Assembly: GCA_041907665.1 (NCBI GenBank)
Contig: JAYRGW010000001.1
Span: 62,001-126,000 of the forward strand
Direction: 5' to 3'
Source: JAAYUD01 sp041907665
Lineage (GTDB): Bacteria; Bacteroidota; Bacteroidia; Bacteroidales; Bacteroidaceae
Length of the DNA stretch: 64,000 bases
The notes under the pieces are model-generated. The model was given only the letters and a program-made list of their open reading frames with translations, did no database searches and had not been told where the DNA came from. Shown here piece after piece: positions 52,144 to 60,848 of the stretch (its first letter is position 1; every line of letters starts with the position of its first letter). Made by a program: the position numbers and the translations under genes.

Positions 52144-54600
52144 TTATCGGATGACGTTAAGATCGGCATCGAGGTTGTATGTCTTTCCTTTCACTGTTCT
52201 AAACGATTGCGTTTTATTCTTATATCTGATGTGGCACATTCCGCCCGATTTTGATGTTATCGTAGCTCTCTTTAGTTTGTTGCCGGTCCACTTCATGCTG
52301 ACCTCGAAGTTCCCTCTTGCGCAAAGTCCTTTTACCGAACCGCTTTTCCATGCGTCAGGCAGTGCCGGTAGCAATTGTATGAAACCCAAATGACTTTGCA
52401 TCAGCATCTCTGTCATACCGGCAGTGCCACCGAAGTTACCGTCAATCTGAAATGGCGGGTGTGTATCCCATAAGTTATCCATCGTACCGTTCTTTAGCAG
52501 ATTGCCCAATAGCATATAGGCGTGATTTCCGTCTTCAAGTCTTGCCCATTGATTGAGCTTCCATCCCATGCTCCATCCTGTAGCGCCATCTCCGCGATGT
52601 TCTAAAACTACTTTGGCAGCTTGAGCCAGCGCAGGTGTAGTGATAGGAGAAATTGTATGTCCGGGATGTAGTCCGAACAGATGGTTTACGTGGCGGTGAT
52701 GGTCGTTGGGGTCATCAATATCTTTTGACCATTCCATCAGTTGTCCATATCGTCCTATTTCGTATGGTGCCAAGTGCTTGAGCACATCTTCCCAGCCTTT
52801 TCTTTCGCTGCTGTCTATTCCTAGTGTCTTGGACGCAGATATGGCATCCAAAAGTATCTCGCGAATCACTGCGTGAACAAATGTTGCTCCTTCGTCTATT
52901 GGTCCATGTTCGGGAGAAGTAGATGGGGCGGCAGTATAAGTTCCGTCGGGTTTATGCCAGAGATAGTCGGTGGCAAAGTCGGCAGCTCCTTTGATGATTG
53001 GGTAGCCGGTCTCTCTTAGAAATCTCATGTCGCGAGTGTAGTCGTAGCAATCCCAAATGTGTGTTGCCAGCCATGGTCCGGCCATAGGAGAAAAGTTCCA
53101 CGACATGTCTTCACTTATCAATGGGGTAGTGAATCCAAAAATATTGGCCGAGATAGATGCCGTCCAGCCGCGTGTACCAAAATAAGCTTTTGCAGTCCTT
53201 TCACCCGGTTTGATCAGTGTTCGTATGAAGTCTACAAGCGGTTTGTTGCATTCGCCGAGATTGGTGGAAAAGGCCGGCCAATAGTTCATCTGAATGTTGA
53301 TGTTGTTGTGGTAGTCTACATTCCAAGGGCCTTCTACACCGTTGTGCCATATTCCTTGCAGGTTGGCAGGCATATTGCCTGGTCGCGAACTGGCGATGAG
53401 CAGATAGCGGCCGTATTGATAATATAGAGATTCTAAGTAAGAGTCTGCTGTGCCTTTGCGATAATTTTCCAATCGTCTATCAGTAGGTTCGTCTACGGTG
53501 CCTTTATCCGGGTTCAGGTTGAGGCTGACTCTGTCGAACAAGTTGGAGTAGTCTTTGTAATGTTCGGCAAATAGTGCGCCGTAACTTTTGCTTTCGGCCG
53601 ATTGTATCCATTTGTTTGTTGTCTCCGTAGGATCAGTGCCAACGTATGTTTTCGGATCTTTGAAATCAGGGTCGAAATTCATCTTATAATCTGTATCGGC
53701 AGTTACATAGAACACGACTTCATCAGCGTTTTCGGCAGTTAGTTTAGTACCGTCGTTAGACAGATGCCCCCCTTTTACTTCTGCTCTGATGCGAACCACG
53801 AATTGCATATTATTGTTTTCTAAGTGCGAAACGAATATTAGTCCGTTGTTTCCGTCGGCTCTGATCTTTCCTATCAGCAAAGGATTTGGCGCATAGCTGA
53901 ATGTTAGATTCTGCATACCTCGCTGGGTAGCCTTGAAACGAATGACCATTACATTGGCGGGATAAGAAATAAAATAGTCGCGCAGGTATCCAATTCCTTC
54001 TTTCTGAAAAGAAACTTTTACCAATGCCGAATCGAGTGATAGCGAACGGCGGTAATTGCTTATACCGGTATCGGTAAGTCCTGTTGCGATATAAAACTCT
54101 CCGGCAGTGGTGAAATTGCCGAAACGGAAAGGGTTTTCCTCGTTCGAAGCGTAGGCCACATCACTATTGAAATTTTTTCGTGTCAGCGAATCAGCTCGTC
54201 TATCATCTTTCTGGGCAAATGCTTGTCTGATATCTGTCAGTACGTGCGCAGAATTCTTGTTGACATCCCAATAATAAGCAGGCCCTTTAATCGTATTGGG
54301 TCCGCCTCGCCACAATGTCTTTTCATTGAATGTGATTCGTTCGGATTCAATGGAACCTAATATATTTGCCCCAAGACTTCCGTTTCCAATAGGTAGCGAG
54401 CGCATCTCCCAGCTCTTGTCCGTATTTTGATTATCCCATGGTGCTTTGCCTTGAAGATTATTGGGAGTGTCGAACCATATCGTTAATCCATGGTTGCTTT
54501 TGTGTGCCGATTGTGCTTTTAAAGGTTGCCAGACAGAAACAACCAACAGAATGTGCAATATAACTAAACATAGACATGTCGAAGTGAGTGGTTTTCTCAT
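52144..54600 (-). CDS. GH95 alpha-L-fucosidase
   Basis: An 818-residue secreted enzyme; the signal peptide is about residues 1-29 (ending LKAQ). It has the GH95 N-terminal beta domain (LTIWFDTPNNLQGKAPW..., SLPIGNGSLGANILGSIESERITFNEKTLWRGGPN) and the (alpha/alpha)6 barrel (NLQGIWHNGVEGPWNVDYHNNINIQMNYWPA, which carries the conserved Asn pair, and TSPEHGPIDEGATFVHAVIREIL). Characterised members remove alpha-1,2-fucose by inversion; some prefer L-galactose. A family close to GH65 makes the exact substrate uncertain. It appears to stand alone, convergent with the GH13 gene. Confidence 0.92.
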   Translation of the reverse strand: MRKPLTSTCLCLVILHILLVVSVWQPLKAQSAHKSNHGLTIWFDTPNNLQGKAPWDNQNTDKSWEMRSLPIGNGSLGANILGSIESERITFNEKTLWRGGPNTIKGPAYYWDVNKNSAHVLTDIRQAFAQKDDRRADSLTRKNFNSDVAYASNEENPFRFGNFTTAGEFYIATGLTDTGISNYRRSLSLDSALVKVSFQKEGIGYLRDYFISYPANVMVIRFKATQRGMQNLTFSYAPNPLLIGKIRADGNNGLIFVSHLENNNMQFVVRIRAEVKGGHLSNDGTKLTAENADEVVFYVTADTDYKMNFDPDFKDPKTYVGTDPTETTNKWIQSAESKSYGALFAEHYKDYSNLFDRVSLNLNPDKGTVDEPTDRRLENYRKGTADSYLESLYYQYGRYLLIASSRPGNMPANLQGIWHNGVEGPWNVDYHNNINIQMNYWPAFSTNLGECNKPLVDFIRTLIKPGERTAKAYFGTRGWTASISANIFGFTTPLISEDMSWNFSPMAGPWLATHIWDCYDYTRDMRFLRETGYPIIKGAADFATDYLWHKPDGTYTAAPSTSPEHGPIDEGATFVHAVIREILLDAISASKTLGIDSSERKGWEDVLKHLAPYEIGRYGQLMEWSKDIDDPNDHHRHVNHLFGLHPGHTISPITTPALAQAAKVVLEHRGDGATGWSMGWKLNQWARLEDGNHAYMLLGNLLKNGTMDNLWDTHPPFQIDGNFGGTAGMTEMLMQSHLGFIQLLPALPDAWKSGSVKGLCARGNFEVSMKWTGNKLKRATITSKSGGMCHIRYKNKTQSFRTVKGKTYNLDADLNVIR

Positions 54601-54747
54601 ATAAGTAGCATTTATTTGAAAGAAGATTCTAAAGATAATGGATATTACGGAATGATCAAAATTTATTTTCTATTTCTAAATCGCATGTTATTAATTCAGA
54701 GATAGCGTGATGAGTTTCATAGATGGAAATAGGGTGGTATATAAATA

Positions 54748-54775
54748 AAGGAGGAAGCACAACGGCCTCCTCCTT
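54748..54775 (-). terminator. terminator of the metal-efflux operon
   Basis: Arms 54748-54758 and 54765-54775 (AAGGAGGA-GC type) pair with one mismatch. On the minus strand TTTATTTAT follows. It lies 35 bp after the stop of the outer-membrane component. Confidence 0.6.
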
Positions 54776-54809
54776 CTGGTCTATTTGGTTATCAATTCAA
54801 TTCGTCCGT

Positions 54810-56084
54810 TCAATTTATATCCCATATCCCGGCGCTCTTCTCCAAGTTTATTAACGCGGAATCATAATCGAATACCGCTTCGTAATATTGCCCTTGCACT
54901 TCGTTGTAGGTGCGTTGGGCGTTGAGAACCTCCAGTAGGGAAGTGTCGCCTCTATTGTAACTATAGATTTTGCCTTTCAATACCTCATAAGCTTGTCTAA
55001 GTAGCCCATTTTCGAAGTGAAGCACTTGCTTTGCAGCCGATTCGTAATCGTAGTAAGCTTTCATTATCTCGTTCTGAACCTGTAGCGCTGCTTGGTCGTA
55101 CTCCAATGAAGCTTGCCTTACTCGTTGCTTGGCGGCATTAATACTACCTCTGTTCATTTTTGAAAATGGAATAGGAAGTGATATTCCTGCTGTCAGGCTA
55201 TTGTATGACGGAGCCGGTGCAATCTCGTTCTTTACTTCTGCATTGTGTCCCAACTCCAGTGAAACCGTAACGTCACTGTTTTTCTCTCGTTGTGCTACTT
55301 TCAAGGCTTTGTTGGCAACATCTATGTTTTGCATGGCTGCAACCAAGTCCGTTCTTTGGGTTTTGCCTTGTTCTATCAAATCTGCCAATCTGTACGAACG
55401 GTACGTCAGCTTTATTGCCGATTCGGGTTGATACAGCAGGTTTGATTTCGTGGTTCCTGTGTAGAGAGACAATTCGGTGAGCGCTTTATTCTTTTCGGTC
55501 TCGGCTTGAAGCAGTTCGTTATACATCAATCCCGCTTCAACCTTGCTTTGTATGGCATCTATCTCCATTATTTTACCTTTCGCGAAACGTATGCTATCCG
55601 ATTTAGCTAAATCGGATATGTTTTGATAGGCCTCTTTTTTTGTCTCATATAGTTTCTTCTGCCTCAACGATTCGAAGAAAGAAACCGTAGCATCTGCATG
55701 GAGATTTCTCAGATAGTCGGCAAGTAATGATTTAGAAAGTTCTGTTTCGCTTTTGGCTAAACCGATGGCTGCCGAACGTTTGCCAAAGGTGAAGGTCTGC
55801 GAAATGGAGATCGAACCACCATATCCCATTTTTTTCTTTACTTGTTCGTTATTGAAGTAATTGAATCCGAGTTGTGGATCATTCCTTACTTTTGCTGCGA
55901 TAACTTGTGCCTCGGCTATGCTGACATTAAGTTTTTGTGCCGCATATTCCAAGTTTCCCGAGTCTACCTTTTGCAGATAAGTAGAAAATGTGATAGGCTT
56001 TATGGTCGTCTGAGAATACCCCAACGACCAAAGGGCAATGCTGATGATAGTCAGCATTAGCCGTTTATTACTGAATGTTTTCAT
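54810..56084 (-). CDS. TolC-family outer-membrane efflux protein (CusC type)
   Basis: A 424-residue protein from the ATG at 56084 (MKTFSNKRLMLTIISIALW), with a signal peptide ending near GYSQ. The ORF extends 15 codons upstream, but those lack a signal-like start and overlap cusA further. The mature part is largely long amphipathic helices in two repeats, for example LNVSIAEAQVIAAKVRNDPQL and AKQRVRQASLEYDQAALQVQNEI, as in OEP/TolC proteins. It forms the outer-membrane duct of the efflux pump encoded upstream, overlapping the cusA stop by 17 bp. Confidence 0.88.
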   Translation of the reverse strand: MKTFSNKRLMLTIISIALWSLGYSQTTIKPITFSTYLQKVDSGNLEYAAQKLNVSIAEAQVIAAKVRNDPQLGFNYFNNEQVKKKMGYGGSISISQTFTFGKRSAAIGLAKSETELSKSLLADYLRNLHADATVSFFESLRQKKLYETKKEAYQNISDLAKSDSIRFAKGKIMEIDAIQSKVEAGLMYNELLQAETEKNKALTELSLYTGTTKSNLLYQPESAIKLTYRSYRLADLIEQGKTQRTDLVAAMQNIDVANKALKVAQREKNSDVTVSLELGHNAEVKNEIAPAPSYNSLTAGISLPIPFSKMNRGSINAAKQRVRQASLEYDQAALQVQNEIMKAYYDYESAAKQVLHFENGLLRQAYEVLKGKIYSYNRGDTSLLEVLNAQRTYNEVQGQYYEAVFDYDSALINLEKSAGIWDIN

Positions 56085-59000
56085 TGTCTGCAATTTCCAA
56101 TTTATTCTTTTTCTGTTCTTTATCTTCATGCCTTTTCTCGATCATGAAGTAAAGGGCCGGAAGTATATATAATGTAATGACTGTAGAGAACAACAGTCCA
56201 TAGACAATAACCGTAGCGAGCGGGCGTTGCACATCCGACCCAATTCCTGTTGTAATAGATGCCGGGAACAAACCGAGGATAGCTACTGTTGCCGTCATGA
56301 TAATGGGGCGGAACCGATGCGTGCTGCCTTCTGTAACAGCATCGTATAAACTCTTTCCTTTTTTGCGAAGATTGTTGATATGAGATACCATAATGACACC
56401 ATTCTGAATGGCTACTCCGACTAAAGCGATGAATCCTACGGCAGACGATACATTGAGCGTCATTCCTCTTAGGTTGAGTGCGAGCATTCCTCCAAAGAGA
56501 GCCAACGGTATGATGCACATCTGTAGAACGGCTTGCCTGAACTTACCGAATGCGGCAAATAGTAAAAGTAGCATAATACCCAATGTCAAGGGAATGACAA
56601 CCCCCAATTTGGCATAGGCCCGCTGTTGATTCTCAAATTGACCTCCCCATCGCAGTTGAATGTTTTGCTTGTTGAAGTGAACGTTTTTATTTATTTGTCG
56701 GTTCGCTTCTTGCAAGAAAGAGGTCAAGTCGTTGCCTCGAAGATTTACTCTAACAGTCAAGTGACGTTTGTTCATCTCGCGTGATATGCAACTAGCTCCA
56801 GTTGTCAGCTTGATAGTAGCGACCTGCGAAAGAGGAATTTTCACGCCGGAATTGGTTGTCAACATTAAATTGCCAATCTTCTCTGGAGTATCCCTGCTGT
56901 CTTGATTCAACTTACAGGTTACGTCATACGATTTGCTACCTACAAATATCTCTGAGATAGGCGTACCACCAATTGCCATTTCGATAACATCTGCCACATC
57001 TGATATGTTCAGTCCGTATAATGCGATTTTGTCTCGGTCGGCAATGATCTGCAGCTGTGGTAACGGAGGCTCTTCATCAATTGTTACGTCGGCAGCCCCC
57101 TTTATTTTATTCAGGGTGTTCACTATTTGTTCGCCAACGTTTCGTATCTCTTTCAAATCATCTCCATATATCTTGACCGCAAGATCGCTATGTGCTCCTG
57201 CTATCTGATCCATTACCATATCTAGTATGGGCTGCGAAAATCCGACAGTGTATCCCGGCATTTTGCTTAGTGTATCAGACATCTTTTCTATTAGTTGGGC
57301 CTTGGTTAGCCCACTTTTCCATGTATTGTAGGGCTTTAATCCGATGCAGCATTCTACGTGAGAAAGAGAGAACGCATCAGTTCCCTCGTCGTCTCGCCCA
57401 ACTTGTGTCATAACGTAAGATACCTCATCAAAGCCCTTAATTACTTTTCTGAAGTCGGCAGCCATTTGCTTTGATTTCTCTTGAGAAATGCCCGGAGGCA
57501 ACTGCATCTGTACCCAGATGGAACCTTCATCAAGCGGAGGAAGAAAATCTTTTCCTACCATCCAGCTTAGCCCGATGGCGAGTATCAATATGACAGCCAG
57601 CGGTCTCAGAACTTTTTTAGGATGTTGGAGTATCTTTATAGTCTGCTTGTGGTAACCGTTGGAGAGCTTTTCGAGCCATTTGTTCTGGCGCATTTTAGTC
57701 GGCTTATGATAGATGATGTACGATAAGGCCGGAGTGAGTAAAAAAGAAACACACATCGCACCGATTAATGCATATCCTACGGTATAGGCCATTGGGGTGA
57801 AAAGCTTTTTCTCAATATGCTCGAAAGTAAAGAGAGGCAGATAGGCGGTAATAATAATTAGGGTAGAGAATAGAATAGGACGTGCTACTTCTAGCGTTCG
57901 TTTCAACGTCGATTCTTCTTCTAAAGGTGCAAGAGGATGGCTCTCTCTCTTCTTCAATATGGTTTCCATCATTACAATCGAACCGTCCACGAGTATACCG
58001 AAGTCGATGGCTCCCAATGAAAGTAAATTGGCGGGAATACCTGTGAGGTGCATCAAGATGAAGGCTATAAGTAAAGACAGAGGAATAGTCAATGCAACGA
58101 CTGCCGCACCTCTCCAATTGCCCAAGAAGATGAATAAGACAAGTAGTACCAATATCATACCTTCTAGAAGAGTATGAGATACGGTATGTAATGTGGTATT
58201 CACTAAATTGGTGCGATCTACAAAAGGATGGATAGAAACTCCCTTTGGTAATCCGCCGTGGTTGAGTTCTTCGACGGACTGATGTATTCCATCCAATACT
58301 TTTGAGGGGTTCTGAAAGCGAAGCATCTGTACGATACCTTCTACTCCGTCTGAAAGATTGGTTGAGTCGGAAGAAAAGCCTAAAACACCTTTTCGTTCGA
58401 GATTACCGTATTTGAGTGTTCCTATGTCATTGATGTATATAGGTACTCCATCCTTTGAGCTAATAACTATTTTACCTATATCATCGAGGTTCTTTACCAA
58501 GCCTATGCCTCGAATGACATAACTTAAGTCTCCTTGTTGTAGAATGCTTCCGCCGGCGTTTACATTATTTTTCTCTATCTTGTCTTTGATATCGGACAGA
58601 GTAATGTCGTACTGCTCCATCTTATGCGGATCTATTTCTATCTGATACTGTGTAGTGATTCCTCCAAAATTACTTACGTCGGCAACTCCTATCACTTGTT
58701 TCAGACGTGGAATGACAACCCATTTGTTTATATCGGTAAGTTCTCTTAGATCATGATTTTTGCTTTCGAGCACATAACGATAAATCTCTCCGATAGGAGA
58801 TGTTAATGGATTAAGCGAAGGAGTGGCACTATAGGGTAGCTCTACATCGGTGAGTCGCTCTTGTACTCGCTGCCTTGCCCAGTAATCGTCTACTCCGTCT
58901 TGAAACACCAAGATAATTGTCGAGATACCAAACGAACTGCGACTACGCATTACGGTGGTTCCCGGCAATCCGTTCAGTGCACGTTCTATCGGAATAGTGA

Positions 59001-59193
59001 TCTGCTGTTCTATTTCTTCGGCTGCAAGGCCCGGAACTTGGGTTATCACCTGAACGGTAACGTCAGCAATATCGGGATATGCATCGATAGCTAATTGTTT
59101 CCATGAATAATATCCGATGGCGGCGACAAAACAAAAAGCAACAATCATCAGTCCTCGCCGATGAAAGGCTAAAGATATTAATTTTTTCATCAC
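56068..59193 (-). CDS. cusA: CusA/CzcA-type heavy-metal efflux RND pump
   Basis: A 1041-residue inner-membrane proton/metal antiporter with 12 transmembrane segments in two halves and two large periplasmic loops. The heavy-metal RND signature AIDFGILVDGSIVMMETIL lies in the fourth transmembrane segment. GLAAEEIEQQITIPIERALNGLPG and MTATVAILGLFPASITTGIGSDVQRPLATV are conserved blocks. It exports monovalent (Cu/Ag) or divalent (Zn/Co/Cd) ions; the metal cannot be decided here. It is preceded 2 bp upstream by the adaptor gene. MMKK and MKK starts are both possible. Confidence 0.94.
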   Translation of the reverse strand: MMKKLISLAFHRRGLMIVAFCFVAAIGYYSWKQLAIDAYPDIADVTVQVITQVPGLAAEEIEQQITIPIERALNGLPGTTVMRSRSSFGISTIILVFQDGVDDYWARQRVQERLTDVELPYSATPSLNPLTSPIGEIYRYVLESKNHDLRELTDINKWVVIPRLKQVIGVADVSNFGGITTQYQIEIDPHKMEQYDITLSDIKDKIEKNNVNAGGSILQQGDLSYVIRGIGLVKNLDDIGKIVISSKDGVPIYINDIGTLKYGNLERKGVLGFSSDSTNLSDGVEGIVQMLRFQNPSKVLDGIHQSVEELNHGGLPKGVSIHPFVDRTNLVNTTLHTVSHTLLEGMILVLLVLFIFLGNWRGAAVVALTIPLSLLIAFILMHLTGIPANLLSLGAIDFGILVDGSIVMMETILKKRESHPLAPLEEESTLKRTLEVARPILFSTLIIITAYLPLFTFEHIEKKLFTPMAYTVGYALIGAMCVSFLLTPALSYIIYHKPTKMRQNKWLEKLSNGYHKQTIKILQHPKKVLRPLAVILILAIGLSWMVGKDFLPPLDEGSIWVQMQLPPGISQEKSKQMAADFRKVIKGFDEVSYVMTQVGRDDEGTDAFSLSHVECCIGLKPYNTWKSGLTKAQLIEKMSDTLSKMPGYTVGFSQPILDMVMDQIAGAHSDLAVKIYGDDLKEIRNVGEQIVNTLNKIKGAADVTIDEEPPLPQLQIIADRDKIALYGLNISDVADVIEMAIGGTPISEIFVGSKSYDVTCKLNQDSRDTPEKIGNLMLTTNSGVKIPLSQVATIKLTTGASCISREMNKRHLTVRVNLRGNDLTSFLQEANRQINKNVHFNKQNIQLRWGGQFENQQRAYAKLGVVIPLTLGIMLLLLFAAFGKFRQAVLQMCIIPLALFGGMLALNLRGMTLNVSSAVGFIALVGVAIQNGVIMVSHINNLRKKGKSLYDAVTEGSTHRFRPIIMTATVAILGLFPASITTGIGSDVQRPLATVIVYGLLFSTVITLYILPALYFMIEKRHEDKEQKKNKLEIADNENIQ

Positions 59194-59195
59194 CT

Positions 59196-60302
59196 TTAGA
59201 ATACGTTATTGAGATAGAATGCTCCTTCGTAAATGATTTCTTCGCCTTGATTCAGTCCGTCAGTGATAGCTGCTTGTCCGGCAGAAGCTGTGGTAGTGTG
59301 CACTGCTCGTTTTAAGTATTTGTTTTTTCCGACTTTCACAAACACATAGGTCGAATTCTCTTCCTGTAAGATGGCAGAAGATGGTACCATTATCTTTTGG
59401 GTGGGTCTATCAATCAATTTCACATAGCCATACATTCCGGGTTTCATTAATCGGTTGGTATTGTTGCATTCGATGATGACCTCTACCGAGTGAGTATCTT
59501 GGTCCATTATCTGGCTGATATGGTATATTTTTCCTTCTATCTCTTTGTTGGGCATGGAAACCAATGCAATCTTGACAGTCGATAAACTCCTGATTAAACT
59601 GATATCCTTCTCTTTGACGTGAGCTACAACCCATACCTTGTTCAGATTGGCTACTGTAGCTACCGGCTCAGCATCTTCTTTCAAATATTGGCCTATGACG
59701 ATGTCGCTTTTTATAACTTCTCCCGATAGAGGAGAACGAACGACAAGCGGTTGCCCTAGTTTCATTTGTTTGGGTGATATGTGATAGATGGATAGAGCAG
59801 CTCTAGCATTTTCTACTTCTTTTTTCTTCAGTGTGTAGTTAAGCTCGGCATCTTCTTCTTCTTTTTTCACGCCGACTTTATTTTTTACTAGGTCTTTTTC
59901 TCTCCTCATATTAATATAGGCGACTTTTAGCTCTTGCATTGACTGATAGTAGTCTTTTATCGATTCGTAGAAATCTGCCGAGCTAATCTCGAATAACGGA
60001 CTTCCAACTCTAACTTTTTGTCCTAAGCGAACAAAAGATCTTGTGATACGTCCTGCAAATGGAGAAGCTATTTTTGCAAAATTATTAGGGATGGCTTCAA
60101 CAACTCCAGAAGCCGTGAATGTTTCGTTATATGACTGTAGAGTTGCTGATTCTGTCTTAATCTTTTTTTGTAATGAAGATTGCGACGGAATACATATAGT
60201 ATCACCATGAGTGAAATAGTCTTGCTGATTATTGGATTCTTTTCCACTTTTGCAAGACGACATAGCAATAACTAGTACAAGAAAGTAATAGTAAATTCTC
60301 AT
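59196..60302 (-). CDS. cusB: RND efflux periplasmic adaptor lipoprotein (CusB type)
   Basis: A 368-residue membrane-fusion protein. The N-terminus MRIYYYFLVLVIAMSSCKSG contains a lipobox (AMSSC, Cys17). Barrel-sandwich halves (IASPFAGRITRSFVRLGQKVRVGSPLF and PLVVRSPLSGEVIKSDIVIGQYL) flank a coiled-coil hairpin (about 110-170). The beta-barrel and C-terminal domain end near GEEIIYEGAFYLNNVF. It links the inner-membrane pump to the outer-membrane channel. The gene lies between the His-rich protein gene (51 bp upstream) and cusA. Confidence 0.93.
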   Translation of the reverse strand: MRIYYYFLVLVIAMSSCKSGKESNNQQDYFTHGDTICIPSQSSLQKKIKTESATLQSYNETFTASGVVEAIPNNFAKIASPFAGRITRSFVRLGQKVRVGSPLFEISSADFYESIKDYYQSMQELKVAYINMRREKDLVKNKVGVKKEEEDAELNYTLKKKEVENARAALSIYHISPKQMKLGQPLVVRSPLSGEVIKSDIVIGQYLKEDAEPVATVANLNKVWVVAHVKEKDISLIRSLSTVKIALVSMPNKEIEGKIYHISQIMDQDTHSVEVIIECNNTNRLMKPGMYGYVKLIDRPTQKIMVPSSAILQEENSTYVFVKVGKNKYLKRAVHTTTASAGQAAITDGLNQGEEIIYEGAFYLNNVF

Positions 60303-60352
60303 ATTTCTTACGTTAATAGTTTATGTTATTGGTGGGTGTTGTTTCTTTGTCT

Positions 60353-60694
60353 TTAGAATGTGTCAATAGCCAAAGGAGGTCCCCGTAAGAAAATATGTTG
60401 TAAATGTTTGAGTGTATGTAATAAATGAAATGTAGAAGTGAGTCTTCCTATGAGGCATAAGAAAATGGCAATGAAAGCCGCAAATGTAGTAAAAAAGAGA
60501 GCTTTAGAAAGAAGAGATATTGTAATATAGGCAGAAGTGGTGTGGGAATGAGGTCCTTTGAATGGGTGAGAGTGAGTAACCGGACCGAAAGGGGTCTGGT
60601 GAGTATGCATAAAAAAGGTAGAACATCCATAATAGTTCATGAAAAGAACTATTAGGAATAATCCTGATAATAATCGTAACCTTTTGGCTCTCAT
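60353..60694 (-). CDS. small His-rich membrane protein of the metal-efflux operon
   Basis: A 113-residue protein with two hydrophobic segments (about residues 8-22 and 58-82) separated by a histidine-rich stretch (HTHQTPFGPVTHSHPFKGPHSHT, about residues 31-53). It is the first gene of the operon with CusB, CusA and CusC types, 51 bp ahead of the adaptor. The histidines facing the periplasm could bind metal ions and hand them to the pump; this is inference. Similar small proteins occur beside Bacteroides efflux operons, but I know no named family. A promoter-like element lies upstream. Confidence 0.75.
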   Translation of the reverse strand: MRAKRLRLLSGLFLIVLFMNYYGCSTFFMHTHQTPFGPVTHSHPFKGPHSHTTSAYITISLLSKALFFTTFAAFIAIFLCLIGRLTSTFHLLHTLKHLQHIFLRGPPLAIDTF

Positions 60695-60737
60695 ACTGAA
60701 ATTCTCAAAACTTCTTTGTATGTTCTTTTTCTGTTTG

Positions 60738-60745
60738 CAAACTTA
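60738..60745 (-). promoter_or_regulatory. candidate -7 element for the metal-efflux operon
   Basis: Minus-strand TAAGTTTG fully matches TAnnTTTG, 43 bp before the ATG at 60694. No metal-regulator gene lies next to it. Confidence 0.45.
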
Positions 60746-60780
60746 CGTAAAATAAATGAATAACATGATGCAGTTTAATG

Positions 60781-60830
60781 ACAAAAAGCATTTTTCTCAT
60801 TATGAATAAGGAAAATGCCTTTGTTTTTAT
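60781..60830 (-). terminator. possible terminator of alaS
   Basis: GCATTTT (60788-60794) pairs with AAAATGC (about 60812-60818), flanked by imperfect AAA/TTT pairing, 19 bp past the alaS stop. T-runs exist on both strands. Confidence 0.45.
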
Positions 60831-60848
60831 TGGAGTTATATGGTAACT

